From an uncultured Lachnospiraceae bacterium (GTDB taxonomy: Bacteria; Bacillota; Clostridia; Lachnospirales; Lachnospiraceae): DNA of 64,000 nucleotides. The stretch lies in NCBI GenBank assembly GCA_944381405.1, contig CALWLA010000003.1, forward strand, positions 46,711 through 110,710. Reading direction: 5' to 3'. Both the position numbers and the translations under genes were made by a program. Shown here piece by piece: positions 8,127 through 17,454 of the stretch. Positions within the stretch are counted from its first letter, which is position 1. Each line of letters starts with the position of its first letter. Under the pieces are notes generated by a model. It was not told where the DNA came from, searched no databases, and saw only the letters and a program-made list of their open reading frames with translations.

Positions 8127-10007
8127 CTATAGACGTTGCTTTGTGCCAAGAGTTTCGTATCCTCTGGCAGCAAGGAAATCATTGCAGTCTGATAAAGGAT
8201 GCCCGGAGAGACCGGTAATGCAGAAACGTAAGGCTCTATCTTCTGGAGTATCTTTGAAGTTTCTGCCGGCAAGATAGAGCATCTTGTCGACTGTTTCTAT
8301 ATCGAGGGATAGGCCTACACCTATGGCGACGATTGTTCTGACTGTCGGATCGTTCTTTAGGCCCTTTTCTGCCTTTCGGTAGTTCTCTTCTCCGAGTTCA
8401 GTCAGAGTACAGAAGTGAGCTTTGCTGATACCTTTGATGTTGATGACTTCAAAGATATATTCCCAACAGTTCTTGTTTGCAGTAGAGAGCAAATGTATTT
8501 TCTCGTTTTCCTCAAAGTTCTTATTTCTGCGCTGAAGATCCTCCGACAACTGTAAGACTGCAGTATTATGATCAGCATCATATTTGGATATGTCCTGTTC
8601 ATCATTTTCGCGATGGAATATGATCTCAGGAAGAACTTCTTTTGCGGATGCACGACGTATCCGCTGCCAGCCAAAGGACAAGGTGCATTCATCGAGATTG
8701 TCCCAGGCATACTCGGTAAGAGTTGCCTTTCCGGTTTCATCAGCGGCGATATACTTTTCGTCGTTGATGACAACATATCCATCAACATATTTGAATCTGC
8801 CGGAGTCAATGAGCTTGCGGAAATCGCCATTGGTGCTGTACTCATAGAAAACGTCTTCGAGGCTGACGTAGGAATGCCATTCTTTTTCGTTTATGGCTTG
8901 CAGTACAGACTTTGCTTCAGGATAACCGGTCTCTGTCATGCGAATGAGGGCAGACTGCCTTGATACACCATAGAAGCGTGCGAGATCATCGGCGATGCAG
9001 GTGAGCACTGCCAATTTCAGCGGCGTATCTTCATAGTTGTATTGTTGATACAGCTCATCAACCTTAGTCTTGAATGTCTCGATCGGCATAAGGATACGGG
9101 GAGCCAGATTGTTGGCTTGCCATTCCATGCGCTGTTCATCGGTCCATTCTTCACTTTCGTTGGGGTATACCATGTCAGCAGGGCAGCGGCAGGCAATGAA
9201 TCTTTCATTCCGGAGAATGGATTTTATCGCTGCATATAGTCTGTGACGATGCCAATGATAGACTTCGTGCGCGATGGTGTTGTTTACACAGCCGCTATTA
9301 CGCTGCCAGTAGGTATAGGCGTCGATCAGTATTGTGCCTCTGGGCACTTCTTCTTCCTTCTCTGAAGTTTTGAAGAGATCGTATATTTTTACTTTACCTG
9401 GAGAAAAGCAGATTTGGCCGAATATGCTGAAGTCGTCGGTGATCCGATATCCCTGTACAACATTCAGATGAAGTTTCTCTTTAGCGATATCTTCAATTGG
9501 AACGCGCATCGGCTCAGCCAAGGCTTCCGGATAATACTTTTCCAGAAAAACCGTAGCTTCTTTATCAAGATCCTTACGAGCAATAATAGGAACTATGCTC
9601 TTGGAAGCTGCAATACCATTCCCGGATGGCTTTGAATCCCTGCTCCAGGGCTTTACGGATGAAATCTTCAGAGAATCCAGCTTATCTGTGATGACGGCTT
9701 CGCAGGACGCGATCAACCATTGTGATGTTTCTCCGGACATTTCTCCGCGATATTCATCAAATTGCTGAAGTTCTATGGTACAGCTGAGTATGGCATCGAA
9801 GAACAGAGAATCTTCATCGATACGGATATGAGTGGCATATTCCAGAAGCATATCAAGCAGCAGAGCAGTATCGGGATATTTGATGCGTGCCATGCTGAGA
9901 TTCAGTGCTGTTGGATGTAGTGCTATATAATTATTTACCGATTCCCAGATGGGACGGTAACAGATTTTGTATATGAATTCTTCAATCTCATTCTGAGCCT
10001 TGCTCAT
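8127..10007 (-). CDS. ImmA/IrrE-family metallo-endopeptidase
   Basis: A 626-residue protein. The zinc-peptidase motif HEVYH is at residues 247-251, followed some 60 residues later by the EWQANNLAPRILMP segment typical of ImmA/IrrE proteins, where a glutamate supplies the third ligand. In integrated elements such proteases cleave XRE-type repressors after stress. The divergent XRE gene next door fits that pairing. The C-terminal 200 residues are additional and include a helical segment with two HTH-like stretches. I chose ATG 10007 (AGAGG site upstream) over a longer frame reaching 10181, whose extra residues look non-coding. Confidence 0.78.
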   Translation of the reverse strand: MSKAQNEIEEFIYKICYRPIWESVNNYIALHPTALNLSMARIKYPDTALLLDMLLEYATHIRIDEDSLFFDAILSCTIELQQFDEYRGEMSGETSQWLIASCEAVITDKLDSLKISSVKPWSRDSKPSGNGIAASKSIVPIIARKDLDKEATVFLEKYYPEALAEPMRVPIEDIAKEKLHLNVVQGYRITDDFSIFGQICFSPGKVKIYDLFKTSEKEEEVPRGTILIDAYTYWQRNSGCVNNTIAHEVYHWHRHRLYAAIKSILRNERFIACRCPADMVYPNESEEWTDEQRMEWQANNLAPRILMPIETFKTKVDELYQQYNYEDTPLKLAVLTCIADDLARFYGVSRQSALIRMTETGYPEAKSVLQAINEKEWHSYVSLEDVFYEYSTNGDFRKLIDSGRFKYVDGYVVINDEKYIAADETGKATLTEYAWDNLDECTLSFGWQRIRRASAKEVLPEIIFHRENDEQDISKYDADHNTAVLQLSEDLQRRNKNFEENEKIHLLSTANKNCWEYIFEVINIKGISKAHFCTLTELGEENYRKAEKGLKNDPTVRTIVAIGVGLSLDIETVDKMLYLAGRNFKDTPEDRALRFCITGLSGHPLSDCNDFLAARGYETLGTKQRL

Positions 10008-10230
10008 GGATAAGTACCTCTTTTCGAAGGAATGTCCTCTGGACACAATAATACATGATGCATTATAGCATGAAAACGGAGAGAATTCAATTAAAAGCGG
10101 TGGGTATTCCTGCGTATATGGAGTTTTTCGCTTGTGATTTCGCTGGGCTGGTGGTATAATCGAAACTGTATTAGTGTGCACAGTTACCTGATGATATATG
10201 AGTTCTGAGAATGGAACCGAGAGGATTGCT

Positions 10231-10467
10231 ATGGAAGTAAGTTACAAGAAGCTTTGGAAACTGCTTATAGACAAAGATATGAAGAAGAAAGACCTTCAGG
10301 CACAGGCCGGAATCAGCTGGACTTCTGTCACAAAATTGTCCAAGGGCGAAAACGTGAGTATGGAAGTCCTTATGAAAGTGTGCAAAGCGCTTGAATGCAA
10401 CATCGGCGACATCATGGATCTGATTCCGGAAGAAGGTGATAAGAATGTCGAGCTCAAAGAAGAATGA
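10231..10467 (+). CDS. XRE-family (Cro/CI-type) transcriptional regulator
   Basis: A 78-residue single-domain HTH protein: LWKLLIDKDMKKKDL, then AQAGISWTSVTKLSKGENVSME, then VLMKVCKALECNIGDIMD, the standard five-helix XRE layout. The ATG at 10231 has a GAGAGG site upstream; an earlier ATG at 10198 lacks one. It is divergent from the ImmA/IrrE-type protease gene, a classic repressor and anti-repressor layout, and overlaps the TcmP gene by 23 nt, so it probably controls the genes that follow. Confidence 0.88.
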   Translation: MEVSYKKLWKLLIDKDMKKKDLQAQAGISWTSVTKLSKGENVSMEVLMKVCKALECNIGDIMDLIPEEGDKNVELKEE

Positions 10468-11578
10468 TGTGATTAGCGTTGCTCCGCCACACAGCATTAA
10501 GAAATTTGAATTGATCTCGGAGTATGTGAAAGCATGGATCAACATTCTTATGCTGAACAAGAAATGTCGCGGAATAGTCTATATCGACTGCATGTCAAAT
10601 AGTGGCGTATATAAGGATGATGAAGGGAATGAGATAAAAGGTACGCCGCTTCTGGTATCTGAGATCATTGCGGAAGCTATGACCAGATACACAGATAAGC
10701 AAGCCTACATATATTTTAATGATCTGGACGAAAGAAAGATTGATTTGCTGGAAACTAGGCTACCAAAGAAGGCCAGCAATCTCACTATCTACACAGAGTC
10801 GATGGATGCTAACGTATTACTTCGTAAGATTGGAAGCCAGTTTTCGACGATGTTTAGTGATATGCATTTTCTACTCGTTTACGATCCTTATGATGCACAT
10901 ATTGAATGGGATGCTATGATGCCATTTCTTAAAAACTGGGGTGAAATCATCATCAATCATATGGTATCCGATACAATCCGGGCGGCAAAGATGGCAAAGA
11001 AGCCAGAAGTCATTGAAAAATATGAGGAAACCTATCAGACGACGATTGATGAGCTGATTTCCTTCGGCAGTGACAGAGAAGCTTTTGAGAAGAAGATAGA
11101 GCAGATAATACTGGACCTTAGTGGCAGAAAAAACGGGCGGTATTATGTAGCTGCATTTCCGTTCTTCAACAGCAATAACTCTGTTGTGTATAACTTGATT
11201 CATTGTACTGGGCATCAGACAGGATTTGATCTTTTCAAATCAACAGCTTGGAAGGTCTTTGATGACCAGTCGTCTGGCAAGCATGTCAATAATAGCGGGG
11301 AATATGATCAGCTGACATTCGATACGCTTACGGGAGAAATTGTCTCAGGACGAACAGTAGATGATACATGCTATACAGTTCGAGATATAGCAGCATATCT
11401 ACAAAAGAAGTTTAAGGGAAGGCAGGATGTACCTAAGGATGAGGTAAAAGCCTATTTGTTTGAGCATCCGGTTTTTCCTGTACGTGATTACAGTAATAAA
11501 ACATATGCTGCGTTGAAACAGTACTATGGTGCTGTGATTCACAGATCAACAATAACATTTTCAGATAGGAGTTATTGA
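10445..11578 (+). CDS. tcmP: Three-Cys-motif partner protein (TcmP family)
   Basis: A 377-residue protein matching the TcmP pattern: KFELISEYVKAWINI near the N-terminus, then GIVYIDCMSNSGVYKDD and GTPLLVSEI, resembling a Rossmann-type methyltransferase-like fold. TcmP genes sit beside genes for proteins with a three-cysteine motif, and here the next gene, 2 nt after the stop, is just such a protein. The biochemical role is unknown. ATG 10445 is preceded by GAAGG and overlaps the regulator gene upstream, so the genes are coupled. Confidence 0.75.
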   Translation: MSSSKKNDVISVAPPHSIKKFELISEYVKAWINILMLNKKCRGIVYIDCMSNSGVYKDDEGNEIKGTPLLVSEIIAEAMTRYTDKQAYIYFNDLDERKIDLLETRLPKKASNLTIYTESMDANVLLRKIGSQFSTMFSDMHFLLVYDPYDAHIEWDAMMPFLKNWGEIIINHMVSDTIRAAKMAKKPEVIEKYEETYQTTIDELISFGSDREAFEKKIEQIILDLSGRKNGRYYVAAFPFFNSNNSVVYNLIHCTGHQTGFDLFKSTAWKVFDDQSSGKHVNNSGEYDQLTFDTLTGEIVSGRTVDDTCYTVRDIAAYLQKKFKGRQDVPKDEVKAYLFEHPVFPVRDYSNKTYAALKQYYGAVIHRSTITFSDRSY

Positions 11579-11580
11579 TT

Positions 11581-12357
11581 ATGCCGCAAGTGGAAGGCTA
11601 CATACAAAGAAAATCTATGCTCTACAAAACCGGTGTGGAGTATGGAGATTATACACTGAATTTCGTGCAGGGATGTGCGCATGGCTGCCGGTATCCTTGC
11701 TATGCCTTCTTGATGAAAAAAAGATTTGGGCAGGTCAAGACATATGAGGATTGGCTGAAACCGTATCTTGTTTCAAACACTTTGGAGATTCTGGACAAGG
11801 AGATTCCCCGGCTGAAAGATAAGATCAAGTCTGTACAGCTTTGCTTTACTACGGATCCGTTTATGGTGGGATATCCGGAAATTGAAAAAATGAGTTTGGA
11901 TGTGATCAAGAAACTGAACGCAGCAGGCATTAAGTGTACAGTGCTTACGAAGGGCATTCTTCCGGTCAGCCTTGCAGAATGTTCTAAGGAAAACGAATAC
12001 GGAATCACTCTTATTTCTCTGGATGAGGAATACAGAGAGCGGATGGAGCCAGGCTCTGCACCATATAAAGACCGTTTGAAGGCATTGAAGAAGCTACACG
12101 ACAAAGGTTGTAAGACATGGGTTAGCATCGAGCCGTATCCTACGCCGAATCTGATAGAACAGGACTTGATGGAGATCCTAAAATCAGTCAGCTTTGTAGA
12201 CAAGATTATTTTCGGAAGAACCAATTACTGTAAGGATGTAACGACTGGATATCCGGAACACAAGCAGTTCTATAACGAGAAGGCAAAAGAAGTGATTGAT
12301 TTCTGTGAGAAGAAGGGGATCGCTTATCACATAAAAGATAAAACCATTACGGATTAG
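11581..12357 (+). CDS. Radical SAM-like protein with Cx3Cx3C motif
   Basis: A 258-residue protein with the order of a radical SAM (SPL-like) barrel: GCAHGCRYPCYAF near the N-terminus, LCFTTDPF, an LTKG strand, ISLDEEY and VSIEPYP. The cysteines C32, C36 and C40 are spaced Cx3Cx3C, whereas canonical radical SAM enzymes use Cx3Cx2C. Family members may cleave SAM with a 4Fe-4S cluster and modify nucleic acid or protein. Start ATG 11581 has TAGGAGT upstream. It is the likely three-Cys partner of the TcmP protein. Confidence 0.78.
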   Translation: MPQVEGYIQRKSMLYKTGVEYGDYTLNFVQGCAHGCRYPCYAFLMKKRFGQVKTYEDWLKPYLVSNTLEILDKEIPRLKDKIKSVQLCFTTDPFMVGYPEIEKMSLDVIKKLNAAGIKCTVLTKGILPVSLAECSKENEYGITLISLDEEYRERMEPGSAPYKDRLKALKKLHDKGCKTWVSIEPYPTPNLIEQDLMEILKSVSFVDKIIFGRTNYCKDVTTGYPEHKQFYNEKAKEVIDFCEKKGIAYHIKDKTITD

Positions 12358-12447
12358 AGTCCGTATTATGGGACAGCATATTCGATAGAATTAAGATGCC
12401 GGAGTATAAATTTCCGGCAAAGTAGACAAACAGTAGGAGGAAATGGC

Positions 12448-14535
12448 ATGGCTGCAATACATGATTTACTTGCACAAGTGCAGGATGAGGCGCTTAGAGC
12501 CAGACTGGAGCAGGAGATAAACAGACTGTCAAAGACAAAGAAATTCGGGTTGGTGTTTGAAGAACATCTGCCGGAGTGTACGCCGCTCTATGATATACCG
12601 GTAAAACGTGGCTCGACTGTGGCAAAAAAGACGGGTGCAGTCAGTGAAATGTATGAGGTTAGTGCCATCAAGGATGGTATAGCTACTTGCTATCACAAAG
12701 TGACGGCACAGATGGAAGAAATACCTGTAGATGAGCTGGTTTCAGTTGCCCAGTTTGGTGAGCCTATCTATCCGTACTTAAAACCAATCGATAGTGTGTG
12801 CAATGCTCCTGATAGTGATTTGTGGCATACGCTGATTGAGGCTGATAACTATCATGCTCTTCAGCTTCTGGAATATCTTTATGCTGGCAAAGTGGACTGC
12901 ATTTATATTGATCCGCCATATAATACAGGTGCTAAAGACTGGAAATATAACAATGATTATGTTGATGGAGTAGATGCATATAGACATAGCAAATGGCTGT
13001 CTATGATGCAGAAGAGATTAAAAATTGCCAAGAATTTATTAAATCCAAAATGCTCTGTATTAATTGTCACAATTGATGAAAAAGAATACTTACACCTAGG
13101 GTGCCTGTTAGAAGAAATGTTTCCTGAAGCGAATATGCAGATGATTACATCTGTAATTAGCCGAAATGGTACAAGTAGGGAAAATGAATTTTCTAGAGTT
13201 GAGGAATATATTTATATTCTTCGATTTGGCCAAATGGGTGTGACACGTACAAACGACAATATGCTCTCTGAGGATGGCAAGGGCGTTATAAGTAGAGTTT
13301 GGTTTAATTTTATGCGCACCAGTACTCCACGTAGCAAAACAAAAGGCCAGTTTTTCCCTATTTTCATCGACACGAAAGAAGAGAAAATTGTAGGGATTGG
13401 AAATGCTTTATCGCCATCAGAAAAAGCTGAGGATGTGGTTGCACCCGAAGGACAAGTGGCTGTGCTACCTATTCGAGACGATAACACTGAAGCTACATGG
13501 GGAGCTATTCCAGAGACTACAAAGCAGTTATTGGCTGAAGGATATTTGAGGGTAGGATCATTTGATAAAAAAACTAACCGATGGAGTATTCAGTATGTTC
13601 GTCAAGGTGATCAGAAGAGAATTAAGTCAGGCGAAATAGTAGTAGAAGGGAAAGCGAAAGACGGCTCATTAATTCTTTCGCCAGTCGATGCATCACAAAG
13701 AATTGTCTTTCCTAAAACTGTTTGGAATAGAAAATCGCATGATGCTACTGAGCACGGGACAAGGTTACTAAAACCGCTGTTTATCAATACTCGGTTTTCA
13801 TATCCTAAATCACTATATGCTGTTGCTGATACATTGAGATTTTTTGTGAAAAATAATAAAACGGCATTAATTGTAGATTTTTTTGCTGGATCAGGTACTA
13901 CATTGCATGCAGTTAACTTGTTGAACGCAGAGGATGACGGGCAAAGACGTTGCATAATGGTCACAAATAATGAGGTCTCTGAAGATGAGGCGAAGTCTTT
14001 AAAGAATAAAGGCTACAATCCAGGGGATGATGCCTGGGAAGCATTGGGAATTGCGAGGTATGTCACATGGCCGCGTACAGTATGTTCAATTGAAGGCCAC
14101 AATATAAATGGGAAGCCCTTGGAAGGAACATATATAACCACAGAAGAATCTATGGCCGATGGTTTCAAGGCTAATGCGGCTTATTTTAAGCTGGGGTTCT
14201 TAGATAAAACATCCATAGCATTAGGCCGTCAGTTGGCAGAACTATTACCGGTACTCTGGTTGAAAGCTGGAGCATATGGTGTTTGTCCGAGATTACAGGA
14301 TGAAAAATTATCTATGATGATACTGCCGGATAATAGATTTGCAATTCTTATGAATGAAAAACATTTTCAGGAATTTGATGCGCAAGTGCAAAAGCATCCT
14401 GAAATCCAGACAATATATATTGTAACCGATTCTGAAGCTGGATATCGTGAGATGATTGCAGGCTACGGCGAAAAGGATACTTATCAGCTGTATCGTGATT
14501 ATTTAGATAACTTCAGAATTAACACAGGGAGGTAG
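12448..14535 (+). CDS. Site-specific adenine/cytosine-N4 DNA methyltransferase (beta class, type III Mod-like)
   Basis: A 695-residue methyltransferase. Motif IV DPPYNTG (D155) comes before motif I FAGSGTT (about 479-485), the order of beta-class amino-methyltransferases, including type III Mod subunits. The first 110 residues are a helical and beta extension. The central 250-450 region, rich in charged residues, is probably the target recognition domain and is more AT-rich than its surroundings. The start at 12448 has AGGAGG upstream. The next gene starts 3 nt after the stop and encodes a DEAH helicase, as in type III restriction-modification pairs. Confidence 0.9.
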   Translation: MAAIHDLLAQVQDEALRARLEQEINRLSKTKKFGLVFEEHLPECTPLYDIPVKRGSTVAKKTGAVSEMYEVSAIKDGIATCYHKVTAQMEEIPVDELVSVAQFGEPIYPYLKPIDSVCNAPDSDLWHTLIEADNYHALQLLEYLYAGKVDCIYIDPPYNTGAKDWKYNNDYVDGVDAYRHSKWLSMMQKRLKIAKNLLNPKCSVLIVTIDEKEYLHLGCLLEEMFPEANMQMITSVISRNGTSRENEFSRVEEYIYILRFGQMGVTRTNDNMLSEDGKGVISRVWFNFMRTSTPRSKTKGQFFPIFIDTKEEKIVGIGNALSPSEKAEDVVAPEGQVAVLPIRDDNTEATWGAIPETTKQLLAEGYLRVGSFDKKTNRWSIQYVRQGDQKRIKSGEIVVEGKAKDGSLILSPVDASQRIVFPKTVWNRKSHDATEHGTRLLKPLFINTRFSYPKSLYAVADTLRFFVKNNKTALIVDFFAGSGTTLHAVNLLNAEDDGQRRCIMVTNNEVSEDEAKSLKNKGYNPGDDAWEALGIARYVTWPRTVCSIEGHNINGKPLEGTYITTEESMADGFKANAAYFKLGFLDKTSIALGRQLAELLPVLWLKAGAYGVCPRLQDEKLSMMILPDNRFAILMNEKHFQEFDAQVQKHPEIQTIYIVTDSEAGYREMIAGYGEKDTYQLYRDYLDNFRINTGR

Positions 14536-14538
14536 GCC

Positions 14539-17427
14539 ATGAAAGCAGAATTATTTCCATTTCAGAAAAGAGCTTTAAGCGAGCTCAGAATGAAATCAGC
14601 GGAAGCTGTGTATCGATATGGTCGCTCTCACTCCAAGCAGGTTGTTTCTTTTACGGCTCCTACAGGTGCGGGAAAAACAATCATTATGGCGGCCTTGATC
14701 GAAAGTATTTTCTTTGGGGATGAGGTATATCCGGAGCAGCCGGAAGCAATCATCGTATGGCTTTCTGATTCCCCGCAGTTAAATGAGCAGTCAAAAGATA
14801 AGATTGACTTGAAAGCCGATAAGATCCGTTTAGGACAGTGTGTAACTGTGCAGGACGATTCCTTTGACCAGGAGATGTTTGATGATGGGCATATCTATTT
14901 TCTGAACACACAGAAGCTGGGGAAGAGTTCAAATCTTACAAAGCACACGGATAACCGCCAGTATACAATCTGGGAAACGTTGGCAAACACGGCACGTGAC
15001 AAGAGCGACCGTCTGTATTTCATCATTGACGAAGCACATCGAGGCATGCAGGGGCGTGAAGCGGGACGTGCTACAACCATCATGCAGAAGTTTCTTAAAG
15101 GAAGTCCGTCAGATGGCATTGAAGCTATGCCGGTGGTTATCGGTATGTCTGCTACATCAGCACGGTTTAACGCATTGGTACAGGGCATTGCATCCGATAC
15201 ACAGTACGTTGTGGTTACAACGGATGAGGTCAGAGCTTCTGGACTCTTGAAGGATCGAATCGTCATCTCCTATCCGGAAGAAAACTCCGGGAACAAAGAT
15301 ATGGCTGTGCTTCAAGCGGCAGCGGATGAATGGAAGGATAAATGGGATCATTGGTACCAGTATTGTTATGAGCAACACTATGCTTATGTGAATCCAATTT
15401 TGGTTATCCAGGTTCAGAATGCGACATCGTCCTCGATATCTGCGACTGATCTTGATGATTGCGTCCAGAAGATTGAGGAACGAACAGGAATCCGTTTCCA
15501 GGAAGGCGAAGTGGTTCATACCTTTGGAGACGCAAATAACGTGATCCGGATCAATGGTTTGAATGTACCATATGTGGCTCCTTCAGCGATTGTAGAAGAT
15601 AAGCGAATCAGAGTTGTTTTCTTCAAAGAGAGTTTGTCTACCGGCTGGGATTGCCCGAGAGCAGAAACGATGATGTCTTTCCGACATGCTACGGATGCAA
15701 CATATATTGCTCAGCTCCTTGGCCGTATGATTCGTACACCGATGCAGATGCATATTCAGGTGGATGAGACATTGAATGATGTACATCTGTATTTGCCGTA
15801 TTTCAATTCTGATACCGTAAAGGAAGTTGTGGAAGAATTGCAGAATGCCGAAGGCGGCGATATTCCGGCAGATATCTATGGGGAGTCTCTCGATACCAGA
15901 GTAATGGATACATTGTCTGTTAGACCGCGAAGCTCAGCTAGCGGTGGAACAAGACATACACCTGCCTATCCGGGACAGATGTCAATGTTTGATTTGCCAG
16001 GTGGAACACAGCCTATGGAACTGCATGATGGCGGTGCTACTCCGTATGGCAGTGGCGGACAGACTGGAACTGCTTCCGGCGTTCGCGAAGCGTCATCCTT
16101 CAGCACAGGTACAAGGGGTACACAACAGGAAAACCCGCAGCAAGTTCAACCTGCACAGAATGCGGATCGGCCGAGTGCAGCAGTACCTTCGTCAGGGGCA
16201 TCACAAGCAGCTCCGGAAGGTCAAACAGCACAATCAGAGCCGGAATATGTTCAGGAGTCTTTCATTGACACCTTAGATCGAGAGGGTGTCGTAAAAGCAA
16301 TCAATGATTCCGGACTTCTTTCATACGATGTAAGGAACGTCAGAATCAATAACTATTTGAATTCGCTGTACAGTTTGGCAAGACTTCTCAGACAGTCCGG
16401 GAAATACCAGGATGCCACAGATGATGTTCTGGAAGAAATCGTAAAGATGATCCGTGAGTATGTGGGTGATCTGAAGAGAGATGGAAAATATGACGATATG
16501 GCAAAGAAGATCATGGAATTTCAGATGAAATCCCAGGTCTTTGATGTGTTTGGAGAAACTGTAGACGATAACATTGTCCATATGTTCATATCTACAACGG
16601 ATATTGATATTGACCGGCAGTTCCGCCATGCTGAAACAAAGCTGGGGAATGAGGGCGTAGGCAATAAGTATGGACATTATTATTACGATGAGGATGATCC
16701 GAATGCATATAAGATCGATGTAATCTTGTATGCCTCTAATGATGACTGCTATGCACGCCTCCTGGCTTACGCAGAGAAGGCATTCCATAAGATGAATGAT
16801 AATTATCGTCGGAAGATTGTCGGCCTGGGTGATCGTTTTATTAAACAGTATGATGCAATTGTCTCCAATGGAGATGTTGTCAGTAAGCATAACTTCCGCC
16901 TGCCTGAGACCATCAGCTTACCACATGAAGTGAATGGCAAGGATTATGATGATCATCTTTTCGTAGACGACTCCGGAAAAGCACGTATCAATCTGAATAC
17001 TTGGGAAGAAGGTGTTCTTGTGGAGGAACAAAGTCAGGCAGATTATGTTTGCTGGCTGAGAAATCCTCCGAGAAAGCCTTGGTCCCTCTGCATTCCGTAT
17101 GAGATGGGCGGAGAGCAGAAGCCGGCGTATCCGGATTTCGTGATCATCCGTAAAGACAGCGATGATGAGTATGTTGTGGATATTCTGGAACCGCACGATC
17201 CTACAAGAATTGACAACCTTGGAAAGGCCAGAGGATTTGCAGAATATGCAAGGCAGAATCCGGGTGTAGGACGCATTCAGCTGATCCGAATGAGTAAAGA
17301 TGCCGTGGGACATAATCGTTTCAAGAGACTCGATATGGCTATGAGCGCTGTGCGTGATAAGGTTTCACGGGCCATGACAAACGATGAATTAGATCACATT
17401 TTTGATACAGATGGATTCTTTATGTAA
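14539..17427 (+). CDS. Type III-like DEAH helicase with C-terminal nuclease-like domain
   Basis: A 962-residue superfamily 2 helicase. Walker A is TGAGKT (about 41-46), motif II is DEAH (about 163-166) with a nearby SATS motif III, and a motif VI-like LLGRMIRTP lies near 395. A Ser/Gly/Gln/Pro-rich stretch of about 110 residues (about 463-575) interrupts the protein. The C-terminal segment YPDFVII through VDILEPH (about 863-885) looks like a PD-(D/E)xK nuclease core with His in place of the usual Lys. It overlaps no neighbour; GGGAGG precedes its ATG. Paired with the methyltransferase, it is probably the restriction arm. Confidence 0.85.
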   Translation: MKAELFPFQKRALSELRMKSAEAVYRYGRSHSKQVVSFTAPTGAGKTIIMAALIESIFFGDEVYPEQPEAIIVWLSDSPQLNEQSKDKIDLKADKIRLGQCVTVQDDSFDQEMFDDGHIYFLNTQKLGKSSNLTKHTDNRQYTIWETLANTARDKSDRLYFIIDEAHRGMQGREAGRATTIMQKFLKGSPSDGIEAMPVVIGMSATSARFNALVQGIASDTQYVVVTTDEVRASGLLKDRIVISYPEENSGNKDMAVLQAAADEWKDKWDHWYQYCYEQHYAYVNPILVIQVQNATSSSISATDLDDCVQKIEERTGIRFQEGEVVHTFGDANNVIRINGLNVPYVAPSAIVEDKRIRVVFFKESLSTGWDCPRAETMMSFRHATDATYIAQLLGRMIRTPMQMHIQVDETLNDVHLYLPYFNSDTVKEVVEELQNAEGGDIPADIYGESLDTRVMDTLSVRPRSSASGGTRHTPAYPGQMSMFDLPGGTQPMELHDGGATPYGSGGQTGTASGVREASSFSTGTRGTQQENPQQVQPAQNADRPSAAVPSSGASQAAPEGQTAQSEPEYVQESFIDTLDREGVVKAINDSGLLSYDVRNVRINNYLNSLYSLARLLRQSGKYQDATDDVLEEIVKMIREYVGDLKRDGKYDDMAKKIMEFQMKSQVFDVFGETVDDNIVHMFISTTDIDIDRQFRHAETKLGNEGVGNKYGHYYYDEDDPNAYKIDVILYASNDDCYARLLAYAEKAFHKMNDNYRRKIVGLGDRFIKQYDAIVSNGDVVSKHNFRLPETISLPHEVNGKDYDDHLFVDDSGKARINLNTWEEGVLVEEQSQADYVCWLRNPPRKPWSLCIPYEMGGEQKPAYPDFVIIRKDSDDEYVVDILEPHDPTRIDNLGKARGFAEYARQNPGVGRIQLIRMSKDAVGHNRFKRLDMAMSAVRDKVSRAMTNDELDHIFDTDGFFM

Positions 17428-17454
17428 TACAGAGTACAGATGGGAGGCTTCAAG

